DNA of 64,000 bases from Salvia splendens (Eukaryota; Streptophyta; Magnoliopsida; Lamiales; Lamiaceae), in assembly GCF_004379255.2 (NCBI RefSeq), contig NC_056035.1:21390502-21454501 (forward strand), given 5' to 3'. Under the pieces are notes generated by a model, which made no database searches, was not told the origin of the DNA, and saw only the letters and a list, made by a program, of their open reading frames with translations. The position numbers and the translations under genes were made by a program. This document shows, piece by piece, positions 1-10,590 of the stretch. The stretch's first letter is position 1, and each line of letters opens with the position of its first letter.

Positions 1-621
1 CGAAATCATCATGGCCGCCTTAGCCTGGACCATAAGGTCCTCTGCCGACTGAAGTTCAGTCAACAGCTCTGCCAAGGTGTAATTCCTTTTGTTCATATCA
101 AAGTTGAGCTTGAACTGTTGGAAGCTAGGGGGAAGACTTTGAAGGATGATAGTTACCTGGGACTCGGGATCGATTGTCCCTCCCAAGACCTCAATTTGGT
201 TGAGGTGGCCCATCATCTCGAGGACATGGTCCCTCACAGAAGAGCCTTCCTTCATTGTCTTCGACATGATACTCCGAAAGGCTTGAGACTTAGCCGTTCG
301 ATTCTGAGTACCAAAAAGATTTTTGAGATTCTGCATGATCTCGGCGGTTGTTTCCATGGCTGAATGCTGATGCTTGAGTACTGAAGACATAGATGCCAAC
401 ATGTAGCACTTAGCCATCTCATTCGCCTTATGCCACCGTCTGTGTGCATCTCTGACTCCTGCCGCAGCGGTAGCCGCCGGCACTGAAGGTCGCGGGGTGG
501 TGAGCACAAAGATGTACTCATCGGCTGTGAGAACGATGTCCAAATTTTGTTTCCATTCTATGTAATTTTGGCCCTCGAGTTTATTTTCTTTGAGAATTGC
601 GGAAAGAGGATTGAATGACAT
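1..621 (-). CDS. Copia gag polyprotein, N-terminal 207 codons (partial)
   Basis: Structural Gag protein that would form the virus-like particle packaging the retrotransposon RNA. Translating the minus strand from ATG at 621-619 gives 207 uninterrupted codons to the window edge. It begins MSFNPLSAILKENKLEGQNY, with IEWKQNLDIVL further on, the usual opening of copia Gag proteins of the UBN2 / Retrotran_gag_2 family, followed by family hallmarks such as MAKCYMLASM, SVRDHVLEMMGHLNQ and ILQSLPPSFQQF (residues about 170-182). The zinc knuckle and pol lie beyond the edge. There are no internal stops or frameshifts, unlike most other retroelement frames here, so this copy may be fairly young. Plus-strand ORFs across the same bases are shadows. 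Confidence 0.9.
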   Translation of the reverse strand, partial: MSFNPLSAILKENKLEGQNYIEWKQNLDIVLTADEYIFVLTTPRPSVPAATAAAGVRDAHRRWHKANEMAKCYMLASMSSVLKHQHSAMETTAEIMQNLKNLFGTQNRTAKSQAFRSIMSKTMKEGSSVRDHVLEMMGHLNQIEVLGGTIDPESQVTIILQSLPPSFQQFKLNFDMNKRNYTLAELLTELQSAEDLMVQAKAAMMIS

Positions 622-982
622 ATTGACGATTTGATTTGCATTGCAAAACAGAGTATTTTACTATTGTCATAAACTTATGTAAGAAGTTTGATTAGATTAA
701 CCAAAAACTTTTCAAAAGCTTACAACTGTAAAATTAAAATTTTATACCCTCCAGAGGAAGTCAATACGCATTAAAATCTTACAATTTTACTGGTCACAAC
801 ACCGACGAATAGTCCAGAGACCACAGAGTGGCATGGCCGCCTAATGTTGCCTAAGCAAGACCATCTCTCTAGCATTACAGAGTCTCATTTCTACAACACA
901 CTCCCATAACAATGCTCATGTGCTGCTAACAAGATCAGGCTATCTCATAAATCCTGTGTGAACTTCTGAATCTCGCAGTTTC

Positions 983-1130
983 TTAGGATTATTGTCCCCA
1001 CAGAGCAGGCGGCGATAATATTGGAAACTACATTCTAGTTCATACTATTTATATTTGAGAAGTCCGCCCTCATGAACTTGCTATTTTATTAGGATTATTG
1101 TCCCCACAGAGCAGGTGGCGATAATATTAG
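983..1130. repeat. Direct repeat pair in copia-A leader
   Basis: Two copies of a roughly 42-bp sequence containing TTAGGATTATTGTCCCCACA and a GGCGATAATATT tail lie at 983-1024 and 1089-1130 (period 106). They differ at a few bases. They fall in the untranslated leader between the primer-binding site and gag and encode nothing I recognise. Confidence 0.8.
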
Positions 1131-1522
1131 AAAAAGGCTTCATAAATTGCAGACCAATTGATGGAGACCATATACAAACGTTGAGTTCATAATTATAGCT
1201 TAGATATTTGGGTTATGGTTTTTCTTTAATTATCCTTAGCCTTGAGGCAGTTGAAGGCTGAATTAAATTCTGTTGGTATTTAATCAACCGGATAATTAAA
1301 TCTTTTATTAATTGGTATCTTCCATTAGGAATTATTGTTCTAGAATTTAATTCTTATTCATGTTTACTATAAGATATATCTAAAATAATTAAATTACTTA
1401 ATTCTTAATAGACATGAAAAATTAAATTCAAATTATTTCAATGTTCAAGATTAGGAAGAGATATTATATTATTTAACGTATTGATACATATCTATCCTTA
1501 TTAGGATCTTAGATATATAAAC

Positions 1523-1744
1523 ATTAGGAAACTATTATATTATTCTTATCTATATCATCTAGGAATCAAAATAATATTATTTATTTCCATAGATATAGAA
1601 AATAATAAGATATTCCTTAAATCTAGATAAAATATTAGGAAACTATTAAATTATTCTCATCCATATCTTCTAGGAATAAAATAATATTATTTAATTCCAT
1701 AGATATAGATAATAATCAAAATATTCCTAAAATCTAGATAAATC
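1523..1744. repeat. Tandem duplication (about 111 bp x 2) in copia-A leader
   Basis: An AT-rich unit starting ATTAGGAAACTATT and ending near ATCTAGATAAA occurs at 1523-1633 and again at 1634-1744 with small indels. It is part of the AT-rich half of the leader, next to the GC-rich block. Confidence 0.75.
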
Positions 1745-1844
1745 TTCCAAAAAGATTTTATTTCCATTAAACAATAATATTTTAATGATATTTTTTAATA
1801 AGATAATTAAATAATCATTAAAATAATTCTTCATCGTTATCTCA

Positions 1845-2480
1845 TCGTACGAGGTTCGCACGAACGATGAACGACGAAAATCCGACGAGTTCGTCATTGG
1901 ATCACGACGCACATGGCGTCTCGGCCACAGGCGCGCAGGTTGCGCGCCATCGTCTCGGCCAGCGGGTCGTCGCGGTTCGCCAACGTCTCGGCCAGGACGT
2001 GCGCGGAGGCGCAGCTCCTCTCGGCCAGCGGCGAGCATCTGTCGCGGCTTCTCGGCCCGTCGGGTGCCGACATCTCTCCGCCAGCGGCGCGCATCCGTCG
2101 CGGCTTCTCGGCTCGTCGGGTGCCGACATCTCTCGGCCAGCGGCGCGCACGGTGGCGCGCCCGCTCTCGGCCAGTGTCTCGGCGCCCGTCTCGGACAACC
2201 AAGCCATCCGGCGGCGCGAGCTTCTCGGCCAGCGGCGCACACGGAGGTGCGCCCCCTCTCGGCCTTCCGCCTAGGGTTGCGGCTCCCGGCGCCCAGTGTC
2301 TCGGTGGTTCAGTTACGAGCCACCACACCATGCCAGCCACCATGTCGCTCTCGACGCAGGTGCGTCTGGGGCCAGCGGTCTCGGCCGGCGGCGCGCGCGA
2401 GCCCTTGCTCGCCTGCGCGTCGCCCCGTGATCCCGGCTCCTCGGCTCCCACTGTCTCGACATCCCTATCTCGATCGCACG
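1845..2480 (-). repeat. GC-rich, internally repetitive block of copia-A leader
   Basis: About 630 bp of very GC-rich sequence inside an AT-rich element. It is built from imperfect reiterations of CTCGGCCAGCGGC and TCTCGGC (plus-strand reading), spaced irregularly. All six frames are largely open because the composition avoids TA-rich stop codons; none of the resulting Arg/Ala-rich translations resembles a known protein, so I treat it as non-coding leader. In element sense it lies between primer site and gag and may fold strongly. Confidence 0.7.
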
Positions 2481-2640
2481 TCTCGTATAATCGAGTAATT
2501 CAAGTTCTTGATTCGATAGTTCTTGAGTTCACCATGCATAATAAATTAAACAAAACACCAAGAACATGCTTCGCAATCAAATAATACATGCATACATGAA
2601 TTTCGCGAAATTTAAATCCAAATAATCAGAGCCAAAGACT

Positions 2641-2653
2641 GGCTCTGATACCA
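2641..2653 (-). promoter_or_regulatory. Primer-binding site (initiator tRNA-Met)
   Basis: Read on the minus strand this is TGGTATCAGAGCC, the standard plant copia site complementary to the 3' end of initiator tRNA-Met. It lies two bases inside the LTR end at 2656 and fixes the direction of element A. Confidence 0.93.
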
Positions 2654-2655
2654 AC

Positions 2656-4121
2656 TGAAGGGGCTGGCAGCGGAAGCGTGCGTTACATAACGGATCACAT
2701 GAATTTGATCTATTTAGTAGATTATTTAGAGAAAATCTATTCGCGTAATTATCACATGTATCATGCTCATAACTTGAATTAAAACATGCTTTAGCACATT
2801 AAATTCCTAAAACATGCTTACTACGGAATTAGCCAATTTACCTCGTTGATTCAATCAAGAATCGATGATGGCTTGCTCCGTCTCCACGTGAAGATCTTCA
2901 ATACAGAACCTCGGATCTTCTGACTGGTGTCCCGGACTATACGCTGATATTTGTGTGGGCAAATCTCACCAACGTACTAGGACTCGAATAATGGAAGACA
3001 GAACTCAGCTCACGGAGGAGAGCACAATTTTCGAAAATTCTCTTAAAGGAGGGGGACGAAAATTTTATGAATAAATTGTTGTTTTTTCTGTCTCCTTTAT
3101 TCTCCTATTTATATAAGTCACATATTGGGCACAGTCAGTGATCTAAGGAAGAATCTGGAACATGCCTCACCCAATTAGCTTTTTACTAATTAAATTGAAC
3201 CCACAATTTAATATAAGCTTATATTGGAATATTACGAGCAGCCACTACAGAAGTAATATTGCACTGCCATCCAAATCCGAAATTACAAGTATTCCGGGTT
3301 TCCTTTAATTGTATTTGATTTATTTCCCGCGCTTAAGATGGAAACATCCATTAATTAATTAATGTCTGCTATAGACGTAATTAATTAACATATTTCGAAT
3401 TCCAAGAGTGGACTTAGCAAGAAACTCTTATTTATTATTCATAGAGTAATCAAACTCCAACTAGCTAGGTTCCGAATAATAAAACCTCGTTTCGAGCTCC
3501 TCTTGTGGATGTTATCAAACGAGACTCTCCTCGCGCACGTTTCAACATAATAGCAATCCTAGCACCTCTAGATAATGATCACCACTACCCAATATACCTG
3601 GATCGTTGGGTTACGAAAAACCCGCACCTTTGGTAAGTCAAAGTAGTGGATACTCAATATCGTATGCTCAATGCTAACGTACATTGATTAAGAAATTAAT
3701 TCTCAAGACCTCGTCTTTCAGTAGATAGCATAAAGACTCGTCTTGCTGTTAGATCCATTCAGTGCTATACCACACCAACGTCATCTTATTTCAATAAGGT
3801 TTAGAAATAATCGACAGACATTGCAACCTTTCGCGATAGGTAGTCTAGGCCTATCTAGGTTGTGAAATTCTTATTTTTCTTTGTTTAGAACTGACCGTGT
3901 TACCTTAAATTGGACGACGCCCACAACCGGTCTACTAAAACAAAGACTTAGACTTTGTTACGTTTGCTCATACATTTAAATATGCAATAAACAACCATTA
4001 AATGTAAAACATAACAACATTATGACAAAAATAATCTGTTGCATTTATTGGAAAATAACCATTAGAGTTTTACAGTATCCAATCACTCGAAAGGTGATTT
4101 CTTGTATACAAAACCCTAACA
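2656..4121 (-). repeat. 5' LTR of copia element A (1466 bp)
   Basis: In element sense it begins TGTTAGGGTTTTGTATACAA and ends CCCCTTCA just before the primer-binding site. A TATA-like TATATAAATAG (minus strand, 3105-3115) lies about 450 bp from the inner end and is the likely U3 promoter. Only one LTR is in the window, so insertion age cannot be estimated. Confidence 0.85.
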
Positions 4122-4455
4122 CGTGCCAACCTCCGGATCTTCGGAGATTGACAAGAACACCTTGAACAATTGCTCCATCTACGCCGGAGTGTACAATGTG
4201 CAGACACCGCGAGTAGGAGGAGTCGGAGTTTGGGAGCGGGCGGTCGACGTCGCTCTAGGCTCGGGTGTCCACCCGTTTAGCCCTTCGGGGGCATCTTGGT
4301 CGTCAATCGGGTAAGGCCGGTAGCCACCCGAAACTCCCGAACTTTGGCTTTGAGGAGGGGCTGAAAATTCCAATTCCGGACTAGGAATCGGTTGTGAACC
4401 GAACCAATCGGGGTTCCAACCGTGGGAGCCCGGGGTGATCGCCGTCGCCGGACAT
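4122..4455 (-). pseudogene. Harbinger ORF1 (Myb/SANT-like DNA-binding protein), broken N-terminal part
   Basis: In PIF/Harbinger transposons ORF1 encodes a Myb/SANT-like DNA-binding protein that works with the DDE transposase; host databases often mislabel such proteins 'glutathione S-transferase T3-like'. From ATG at 4455 (minus) the reading starts MSGDGDHPG, then needs a one-base frame change to continue as GSHGWNPDWFGSQP...GYRPYPIDDQD. After an in-frame TAG at 4179-4181 the frame goes on with QLFKVFLSISEDPEVGT, the start of the Myb/SANT domain, where it is cut by the copia LTR. A frameshift, a nonsense codon and an insertion make it non-functional. Upstream (about 4470-4560) are reiterated GAGAATG(G/T)AGATGA blocks in the 5' UTR. 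Confidence 0.75.
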
Positions 4456-5617
4456 TGTTATGTTGTAGGTGTGGAAGAAAGATTGAGAATGGAGATGAGA
4501 GAATGTAGATGAGAATGGAAATGAGAGAATGTAGATGAGAATTGTGTAGTGTGGTGTGAATTTTTGGGTGTGAAAGTGAGGGTATTTATAGATGAAAATG
4601 TGTTTTTTTGGGGGAAAAAATGAAAAAAATGAAAGTGGGTAGAAAACGGATATAATTTTTTTGGGAAGTAGGAATTTTTTTATTTTTAAAAAAAAATATT
4701 CAAATGCAACGGCTATGTCGTTGCCCAATCAGCGCCGACCACGTCACCTGCTCGCTGGCACGGACGTGCTCGATGAATTGAGCAGCAACGTGCCAGCGGT
4801 GCGAGCGCAGCGGCAGACAGCGTCTCCGTGCCGCTGGCACGGACGGACGGACGTCGTCCTGCTCACCTGTCACGACCGCCCTTACTAAGGATATTAAAGA
4901 CGGGGAACTCGTGACTAGGGGAGGAACTATGAAGCGGGGAAGAAATGGGGGAACAATAAAAGGCAACATTTAACAAGAAAATCGATCAAACTTCAAAAGA
5001 AATATTATAATCATTTAAATAGTTAAGCAGCGGATTAATGTCTCAAGATATTTAATGTCATAAAATAGTATGGGGTAAAACGGAAGACTTTTAGAAAAAC
5101 AATTTCAAACGAGGCATCATAAATAAGTTATATAAAGAGAGTCATATGATGACGCCTATGTATGCAGACACGACGCATCCATAAATTCTTAAAGCCCGCC
5201 TTAACATCACTGCTCAACCTGCACATAGGGAAAACACATGCAGGGATGAGTACTTAATATACTCAGTGGGCTCATGCCGAAAACATTTGATAAAAGTTAT
5301 GTCATCCATACCATAGTGAACTCGAGTTTTACATTTAGAAAAGAAATATCATCGAGTATAAAAAAAAATAGTTTCATAGCCTGGCCAGGCAAAACAATCT
5401 CCCCACTTTCTCAACAACCAATCATTCACATCTTCTTACCATAGTGCGACGAAAGTGTGGCCACACTTTTCGCCCACGGGACCGGCCGACTAGCAAGGAC
5501 GGCTCATGATCCCCTCTGTGTACACAACCTGATAGGGTTTGCGGCCCTACTCAGACCCGAATTCGTCTAACATAACCCTATAGCCTAATGGAGCAAGCTC
5601 AACAAACTAGGCAACAG

Positions 5618-6376
5618 TAGGGGTGTGCATTCGGGTTTCGGTTCGGTTTTTTTCCAAAACCGAACCAAAACCGAAAAAACCGAATTTAGTTCAAAATCCA
5701 AACCGAACCGAACCCGAAAGACTGAAAAACCGAAACCGAAAAACCGAAAACCGAACTTAAAAAACCGAAAAACCCGAACAAAACCGAAAAACCTGAAAAA
5801 AAAACCGAAAAACCTGAAAAAAATAAATATAATATAAATATATATTTATATATGTGTATTTTATTTTATTTTATATATACTAATAGAATATTTATATATA
5901 ATATAAAATTAATAATACATATAATATATACTCCCTCTGTCCCATTAGAAATGAAACGTTTTCCTTTTTAGTTTGTCCCATTAAAAATGAAACGTTTCCT
6001 AAAATGGAAATATTTCTATCTCTACTTTTTCATCTCTCTTACTTTACTCTCTCTTCATTAACTCACAAAACAACCCTACATAAAAACCCGTGCTAATTCC
6101 CAAGTGTTGCATATTTAATGGGACGGAGGGAGTATTATATAGTAGAATATATTAAAAGAATATATATATTATATATAATATAATATATTAAATTAATAGA
6201 ATATATATAATTCGGTTTTTCGGTTTTTTTCTTTGCCCGAACCGAACCGAAAAACCAAATTTTTTTTATTTTTAAAATCGAACCGAACCGAAAAATCAAA
6301 AAAACCAAACCGAATTTCAAAATTTCATTTTGGTTCGGTTCGGATATTCGGTTTTCGGTTTTTTTGCTCACCCCTA
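5618..6376. mobile_element. hAT-like MITE of the CCGAAC-repeat family, copy 1
   Basis: Ends are TAGGGGTGTGCATTCGG on the left and GCTCACCCCTA on the right, inverted to each other. Eight-base flanks are GGCAACAG (5610-5617) and GGCATCAG (6377-6384), 7 of 8 identical, the size expected for hAT. Both arms are reiterations of CCGAACCGAA(A)n, while the centre is AT-rich and contains a nested Stowaway-type MITE. No transposase is present. ORFs over it (Lys/Pro/Asn-rich) are products of the simple repeat. Confidence 0.8.
5931..6132. mobile_element. Stowaway-type MITE nested in hAT-like MITE
   Basis: A 202-bp element with terminal inverted repeats CTCCCTCTGTCCCATTA and its right-end complement (TGGGACGGAGGGAG), flanked by TA on both sides. 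It is typical of Tc1/mariner-derived plant MITEs, and its absence from the sister hAT copy at 8718-9090 shows it arrived later. Confidence 0.85.
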
Positions 6377-8717
6377 GGCATCAGGAAACAATCTCATCAT
6401 CAAAACAAACATGGCATGACATAACAGTTTAAACCACCCTTATTCCACCATAATCATACTTTTGAGAGCGTAAAAGAGTTTAGTAAAAGAAAGCCCACCT
6501 CGCTTGCTTATACAACACAATTCACAACTTTAATGCAACCCTTGCTCTTTGTACCCACGTATGCACTACAACCCTTGTCAACACCATAACACCATCAGTT
6601 TTTCCATCAACACATTTATCATGCATGCCCTATCGTTCCTTTCATCGTTTTCTTATATTGCCCATCCCAAACGTTCACCAACATAAACGAAACGAACACT
6701 CTAGCATACATCAACGTGCAACACATAACCACATCATAGGATAGTTCCTTATTCACACATGTATCATGTAATGCATTCAAAGCTTATCAACAAAGCTTAT
6801 TTCAACAAAACCAGAATCTGGCAGAACAACGCAGTATTTTTGTAAAAATCATTAAAATTCCATCCGATAATATTTGAAGCTAAATTTTGGTCACCACACA
6901 GTAGACACATAAAGGTTCATCCAGTTAAAATTTCACACCAAAATCGTGTCTTTTGATCAGTCAAAATGAAAACGAAATTCACTGGACGGAACACAAATTC
7001 TGGCAGGCGCAGTTCAATTAAAAAATTCGTTAAAAATTCATCCGATATCAATTGAAGTTGAAATTTTGACACAACACAGAAGACATTAAAAAGTTCATCC
7101 AATTAAAAATTCGTGTAAAAAATAGATCGTTTGATTGGTCAAAAACTCGTCGGAACCTACTGTCCGAACACAACAGTTTTCATGCTCAACATTCACAAAC
7201 CCTAGTTTGTCTATCATACATTCACACATACATATTCATGCTTCCAACACATAGTCATGCTTCAAAAACGAGATTACAACCATGCTTTCCTATTCGCACA
7301 TAACATTCACAACGATTCATCCACACACTCACACACACGTACATACACGCACACACACACAACCATTCATGTGCAACCATCCTTCCCAACCAATAAATTC
7401 TTAGATTTACGATTCTCCACTCACTATATGTATGAGGGGTTCAAGAATCATGGATTCAATGATAAGAAGGGGAAAGGTGGATAAAAAATTATACATTTCT
7501 CTTGAAAACAATCGGTAGAAAAGACAATTGGTGCGATTCCTCAACGGATATTGAGTTTCCAACTCCAAATCGAAGCAACAATGAAGGATTAATTTGGAGC
7601 ACTTGAGAGAGAGGGGGGAGAGAAAAACGTGTGGGAGAAGAGAGGAAGAGAAGGAGGCGTATGGAGTGAAGGTTAGGGTTAGGGTTTTCTTAATTTATAT
7701 TCAATAATTATTCCTACACTTAATTAAACAATTAAAATTGTGGAAGAATAAAATAGAGGTCAATGAATATGCTCCACAATTAAAAGAAATAGGCGTGTAG
7801 TGTGGGGGAAATATTTCGAAAATTATGGTATTACTTGGAGAGAGATATACTCACAAAAATGGGTAAAAAGATATTGAGCATCCCATAAATAAGGTAACAA
7901 AATAATTCAAGAATTTTCCAAGTAGGAAGGGGGGGGGGGGGGTGTAAAATAGGGAGTAGTCAAAGGAAATATTTAAATCCCCAACTTAAATAGGAATAGG
8001 ATTTAAATTTGGTAATTTTTTGTGGAAAAGACTCCCATAAAATAGGTAACAATTAAATTAATCCCACAAGGTAATTGAAAGGCATAAGGGGCGAAAATTT
8101 ATGAGGTCTTAAAGAAGGAAAGAGTCAAATCCTAATTAAAATAGGATATGGAGAGATTTAATTGGATTTTTAATTCAATGAAGGAAATAAATAAGGTACC
8201 AATTAAATCTACAAAATAATTTATTCTCCTAATTATTAGGTGATTTCGAAAGACCAAGAAATGGGCAAGGGGTCGGAAATTATGTAGAATAACATAGGGA
8301 TAATTTAGTTTGGATTTAATTTGGATAATTATCCCAAAATAATTAATTAAATCCAAGAAAGAAAATACTATTTCAAATAATTAGGAGGGCCGAAAAATAT
8401 AAAATAAAATGGCTAGAAAAAAAATGCATGATCCCATTTAATTCAATTCACACATTGGAACATAATTTGTATTATTCCACATAACTCACAACAACTAATT
8501 CCACATCATTAACTCAATCACATAGAAAATCAATTTCCATAAAAGAAATTCTCATTCAACATCCACATTAATAAAAACAAAATCACAAATTTTTCGGGGT
8601 GCTACATCACCGTTGCAGATGTTCTAAGTTGAAAGAGTAAAGTATGAGAGAGGGAAAAATTATAGTAGTGAAAAGAATAAAGTATGTGGGAATATAAAGT
8701 AGTAAGATAGATGCTTT

Positions 8718-9090
8718 TAGGGGTGTGCATTCGGGTTTCGGTTCGGTTTTTTGTTAAAACCGAACCAAAACCGAAAAACCGAATTTAGTTCAAAATCCAA
8801 ACCGAACCGAACCCGAAAAACCGAAAAACCGAAACCGAAAAACTGAAAACCGTATATAGTAGAATTTATTAAAAGAATATACTATATATTATATATAATA
8901 TAATATATTAAATTAATAGAATATATATATAATTCGGTTATTCGGTTTTTTTCTTCGCCCGAACCGAACCGAAAAACCGAAATTTTTGTATTTTCAAAAC
9001 CGAACCGAACCGAAAAAACCGAACCGAATTTCAAAATTTCGGTTTGGTTCGGTTCGGATATTCGGTTTCTCATTTTTTTGCTCACCCCTA
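8718..9090. mobile_element. hAT-like MITE of the CCGAAC-repeat family, copy 2 (perfect 8-bp TSD)
   Basis: Same ends as copy 1 (TAGGGGTGTGCATTCGG ... GCTCACCCCTA), 373 bp, with perfect 8-bp flanks GATGCTTT at 8710-8717 and 9091-9098. The arms are CCGAACCGAA-type repeats in opposite orientation around an AT-rich core, so a transcript would fold into a long hairpin. The surrounding DNA (8628-9180) is itself the AT-rich remains of a MITE ending GGTGGGACAGATGGAGT. Confidence 0.85.
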
Positions 9091-9190
9091 GATGCTTTTT
9101 TGTTTAAAAGGAAATGATTCAATTATGGTAGGACATCTCAAAAAGAAAGTAACTCGCTTATGGTGGGACAGATGGAGTGTTAGTTTTATA

Positions 9191-9393
9191 CTTCCTCCGT
9201 TCCGCCGCAAGTAATCAATATTTTTTTTGCACGAGATTTAAGAAATTGATATTTGTTGAATAAAGTGGAGAGATAAAATACTTCAAAAAAAAGTAAGATA
9301 GAATAAAATGTTACTCTTTTAGTAAAAAAATAAAATCTTTCACTTGAGTTGAGACAACCCAAAATTAAAAATTGATCATTTAAGCGGAAAAAG
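9191..9393. mobile_element. Stowaway-type MITE
   Basis: The left end CTTCCTCCGTTCCGCCGCAA and the right end, whose complement starts CTTTTTCCGCTTAAATGATC, are imperfect inverted repeats flanked by TA. About 203 bp, non-coding. Confidence 0.6.
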
Positions 9394-10590
9394 TAAATGA
9401 ATCTTTAAATTATAGACGTTCTAAAAAGATAAAACAGATCTTTAAAATATGGGTGGAGAACAATTTAATTTCTTTTTTAGCATTATATACACATCTTATT
9501 ACTCACTTCGTTCATGCATAATTGAAACATTTTTTTAGCACAAGAGTTTAAAAATGAATGTTTAATATGTGAAATGGGTAGATAATAAAGTTAATAAAGT
9601 ATGAGAAAATAGAGTAAGAAAGATAAAATGAGTTAATTATTACTTTATATAGAAATGACTCAATTATAAAAAAATTGGTCAAAATATAAAACCGACTCAA
9701 TTGGCCAGGCGGAGACAAAAACAGCTAGAACGGTTCCATTCTCATATCCACACGTGAGTGTAGGCCATCAACCACCGCCAAGGGTGGGTGTGGGTGTGGG
9801 TGTGGTTGGGGGTTGACTTTTGTTGAAAGCTTCACCATTATTTGTTTCTTCTCCTCCTCCACCGGAAACAGACACAACACCTTCATTAACTGCAGCTAAA
9901 CCTATGTCATTTTGTCTTCACCCGCCTTTATTATTTCTCGGACTTTTCTCTAAAGTCAACCCTTCCCTCCTTCCCAAATTCATATCCAAACTTACATTTC
10001 CCTTTCTTTCAAGCAATCCCATTTAAGATTCAACCCTCTTGTAAATCATGATGAACACTAATCAATTTACACCTTCTTTCAAAGTAAAATAACTATTGAT
10101 CGAGGGAAATTAAGTAGGAGAAACTCTAAAACAATGACTCACTGCTGAGCAATAATTAATTGACATTTTTTTAAGAATATAAAATGTCTACAATCACTTC
10201 TTTATAAATTAAGTTTGAAGCTCAACAGCTCTAAGAATTTAAGTACATAATTTAGATGGCTATATGCTTCTATTTTAGCAGTTGACTCTTGATCTTACCT
10301 GAAAGATGTGTGGTTTAGGTAGGCTTTAATTTAGTCCACCTTTAAAAAAACAAAAACTACATTCCAAAAACTGTTAAAACAAACATTGGTCCACCTATAC
10401 TATATGTATATAATATTATTATAATAGACAAATCATGGGAAAATATATGACACAAAAAACAAAGGATATATCTGTTTATGTCAACCATATATTTCATACA
10501 TTATATACGTTTCACCTTCACGAGTTCAATTATCATACTAGAACATAAAGCTTTTCTAGTAATAGCAAATTACATGTCTAATAAATAGTA
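9394..10590. other. Non-coding upstream region of the WRKY gene
   Basis: No gene is recognised. It includes another degraded MITE-like stretch (about 9504-9670), a TGTGGG-type short repeat at about 9781-9812, and W-box-like sites described separately. A short 68-codon ORF at 9820-10026 is proline/leucine-rich and resembles nothing I know; I do not call it a gene. Confidence 0.6.

Larger units (their letters stand above)
1..4121 (-). mobile_element. Ty1/copia retrotransposon A, 5' portion (runs off left edge)
   Basis: On the minus strand the order is LTR (4121 to 2656), primer-binding site (2653 to 2641), a leader of about 2 kb, then gag starting at 621 and still open at base 1. The LTR has TG...CA ends. 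The element sits inside a Harbinger ORF1: the transposon's reading frame stops being recognisable exactly at 4121/4122. The flank at 4122-4126 is CGTGC; its matching target-site duplicate would lie left of the window. Pol and the 3' LTR are outside. Superfamily is certain from gag type and primer site; the lineage cannot be set without reverse transcriptase. Confidence 0.9.
4868..8606 (-). mobile_element. Solo LTR of a Tekay/Del-type gypsy element (TSD TCACC)
   Basis: Element-sense ends are TGTAGCACCCCGAAAAATTT (from 8606) and GGGCGGTCGTGACA (ending at 4868). The flanks 4863-4867 and 8607-8611 are both TCACC, a perfect 5-bp target duplication, so this is a genuine solo LTR. Homology to the LTRs at 28420-31920 and 44396-54623 is clear from shared blocks, for example the segment with CGAATTCG, GGACCGCAAATCC-like and CATGCAGGG(C/A)TGAGTA. 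Length is 3739 bp including a 767-bp hAT-MITE insertion with its target duplicate. It also contains a CA-rich microsatellite at 7326-7362, a poly-G run near 7929-7943, and two telomere-like TTAGGG units near 7672. No gene is recognised in it. Confidence 0.88.
4122..8624 (-). mobile_element. PIF/Harbinger DNA transposon A, 5' part, interrupted twice
   Basis: On the minus strand the terminus reads GAACATCTGCAACGGTGA from 8624, flanked by TAA at 8625-8627, as expected for PIF/Harbinger with its 3-bp TNA target duplication. Subterminal GC-rich sequence continues at 4867 after removal of the Tekay LTR (4868-8606), then a promoter-like stretch with CTATAAATACC, then ORF1. Copia A interrupts ORF1 at 4121, so the transposase ORF and the other end lie outside the window. 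The same terminal style (GAGCATCCGCAATGG) occurs in Harbinger B at 35629. Confidence 0.75.

Noticed and set aside
1727..2584. Several long overlapping ORFs on both strands in the GC-rich block (up to 223 codons)
   Set aside because: All frames are open because of base composition; translations are Arg/Ala/Pro-rich with no recognisable domain, and the block is the leader of copia A.
4661..4969. ORFs over GC-rich sequence at 4700-4890
   Set aside because: This is Harbinger A subterminal DNA and the Tekay LTR boundary; no protein similarity.
5625..6424. Lys/Pro/Asn-rich and Phe/Gly-rich ORFs (also 8882-9085)
   Set aside because: They translate the CCGAAC-type simple repeats of the hAT-like MITEs.
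7671..7686. Telomere-like (TTAGGG)2 and the TGTGGG repeat at 9781-9812
   Set aside because: Too short; the plant telomere unit is TTTAGGG and no array is present.
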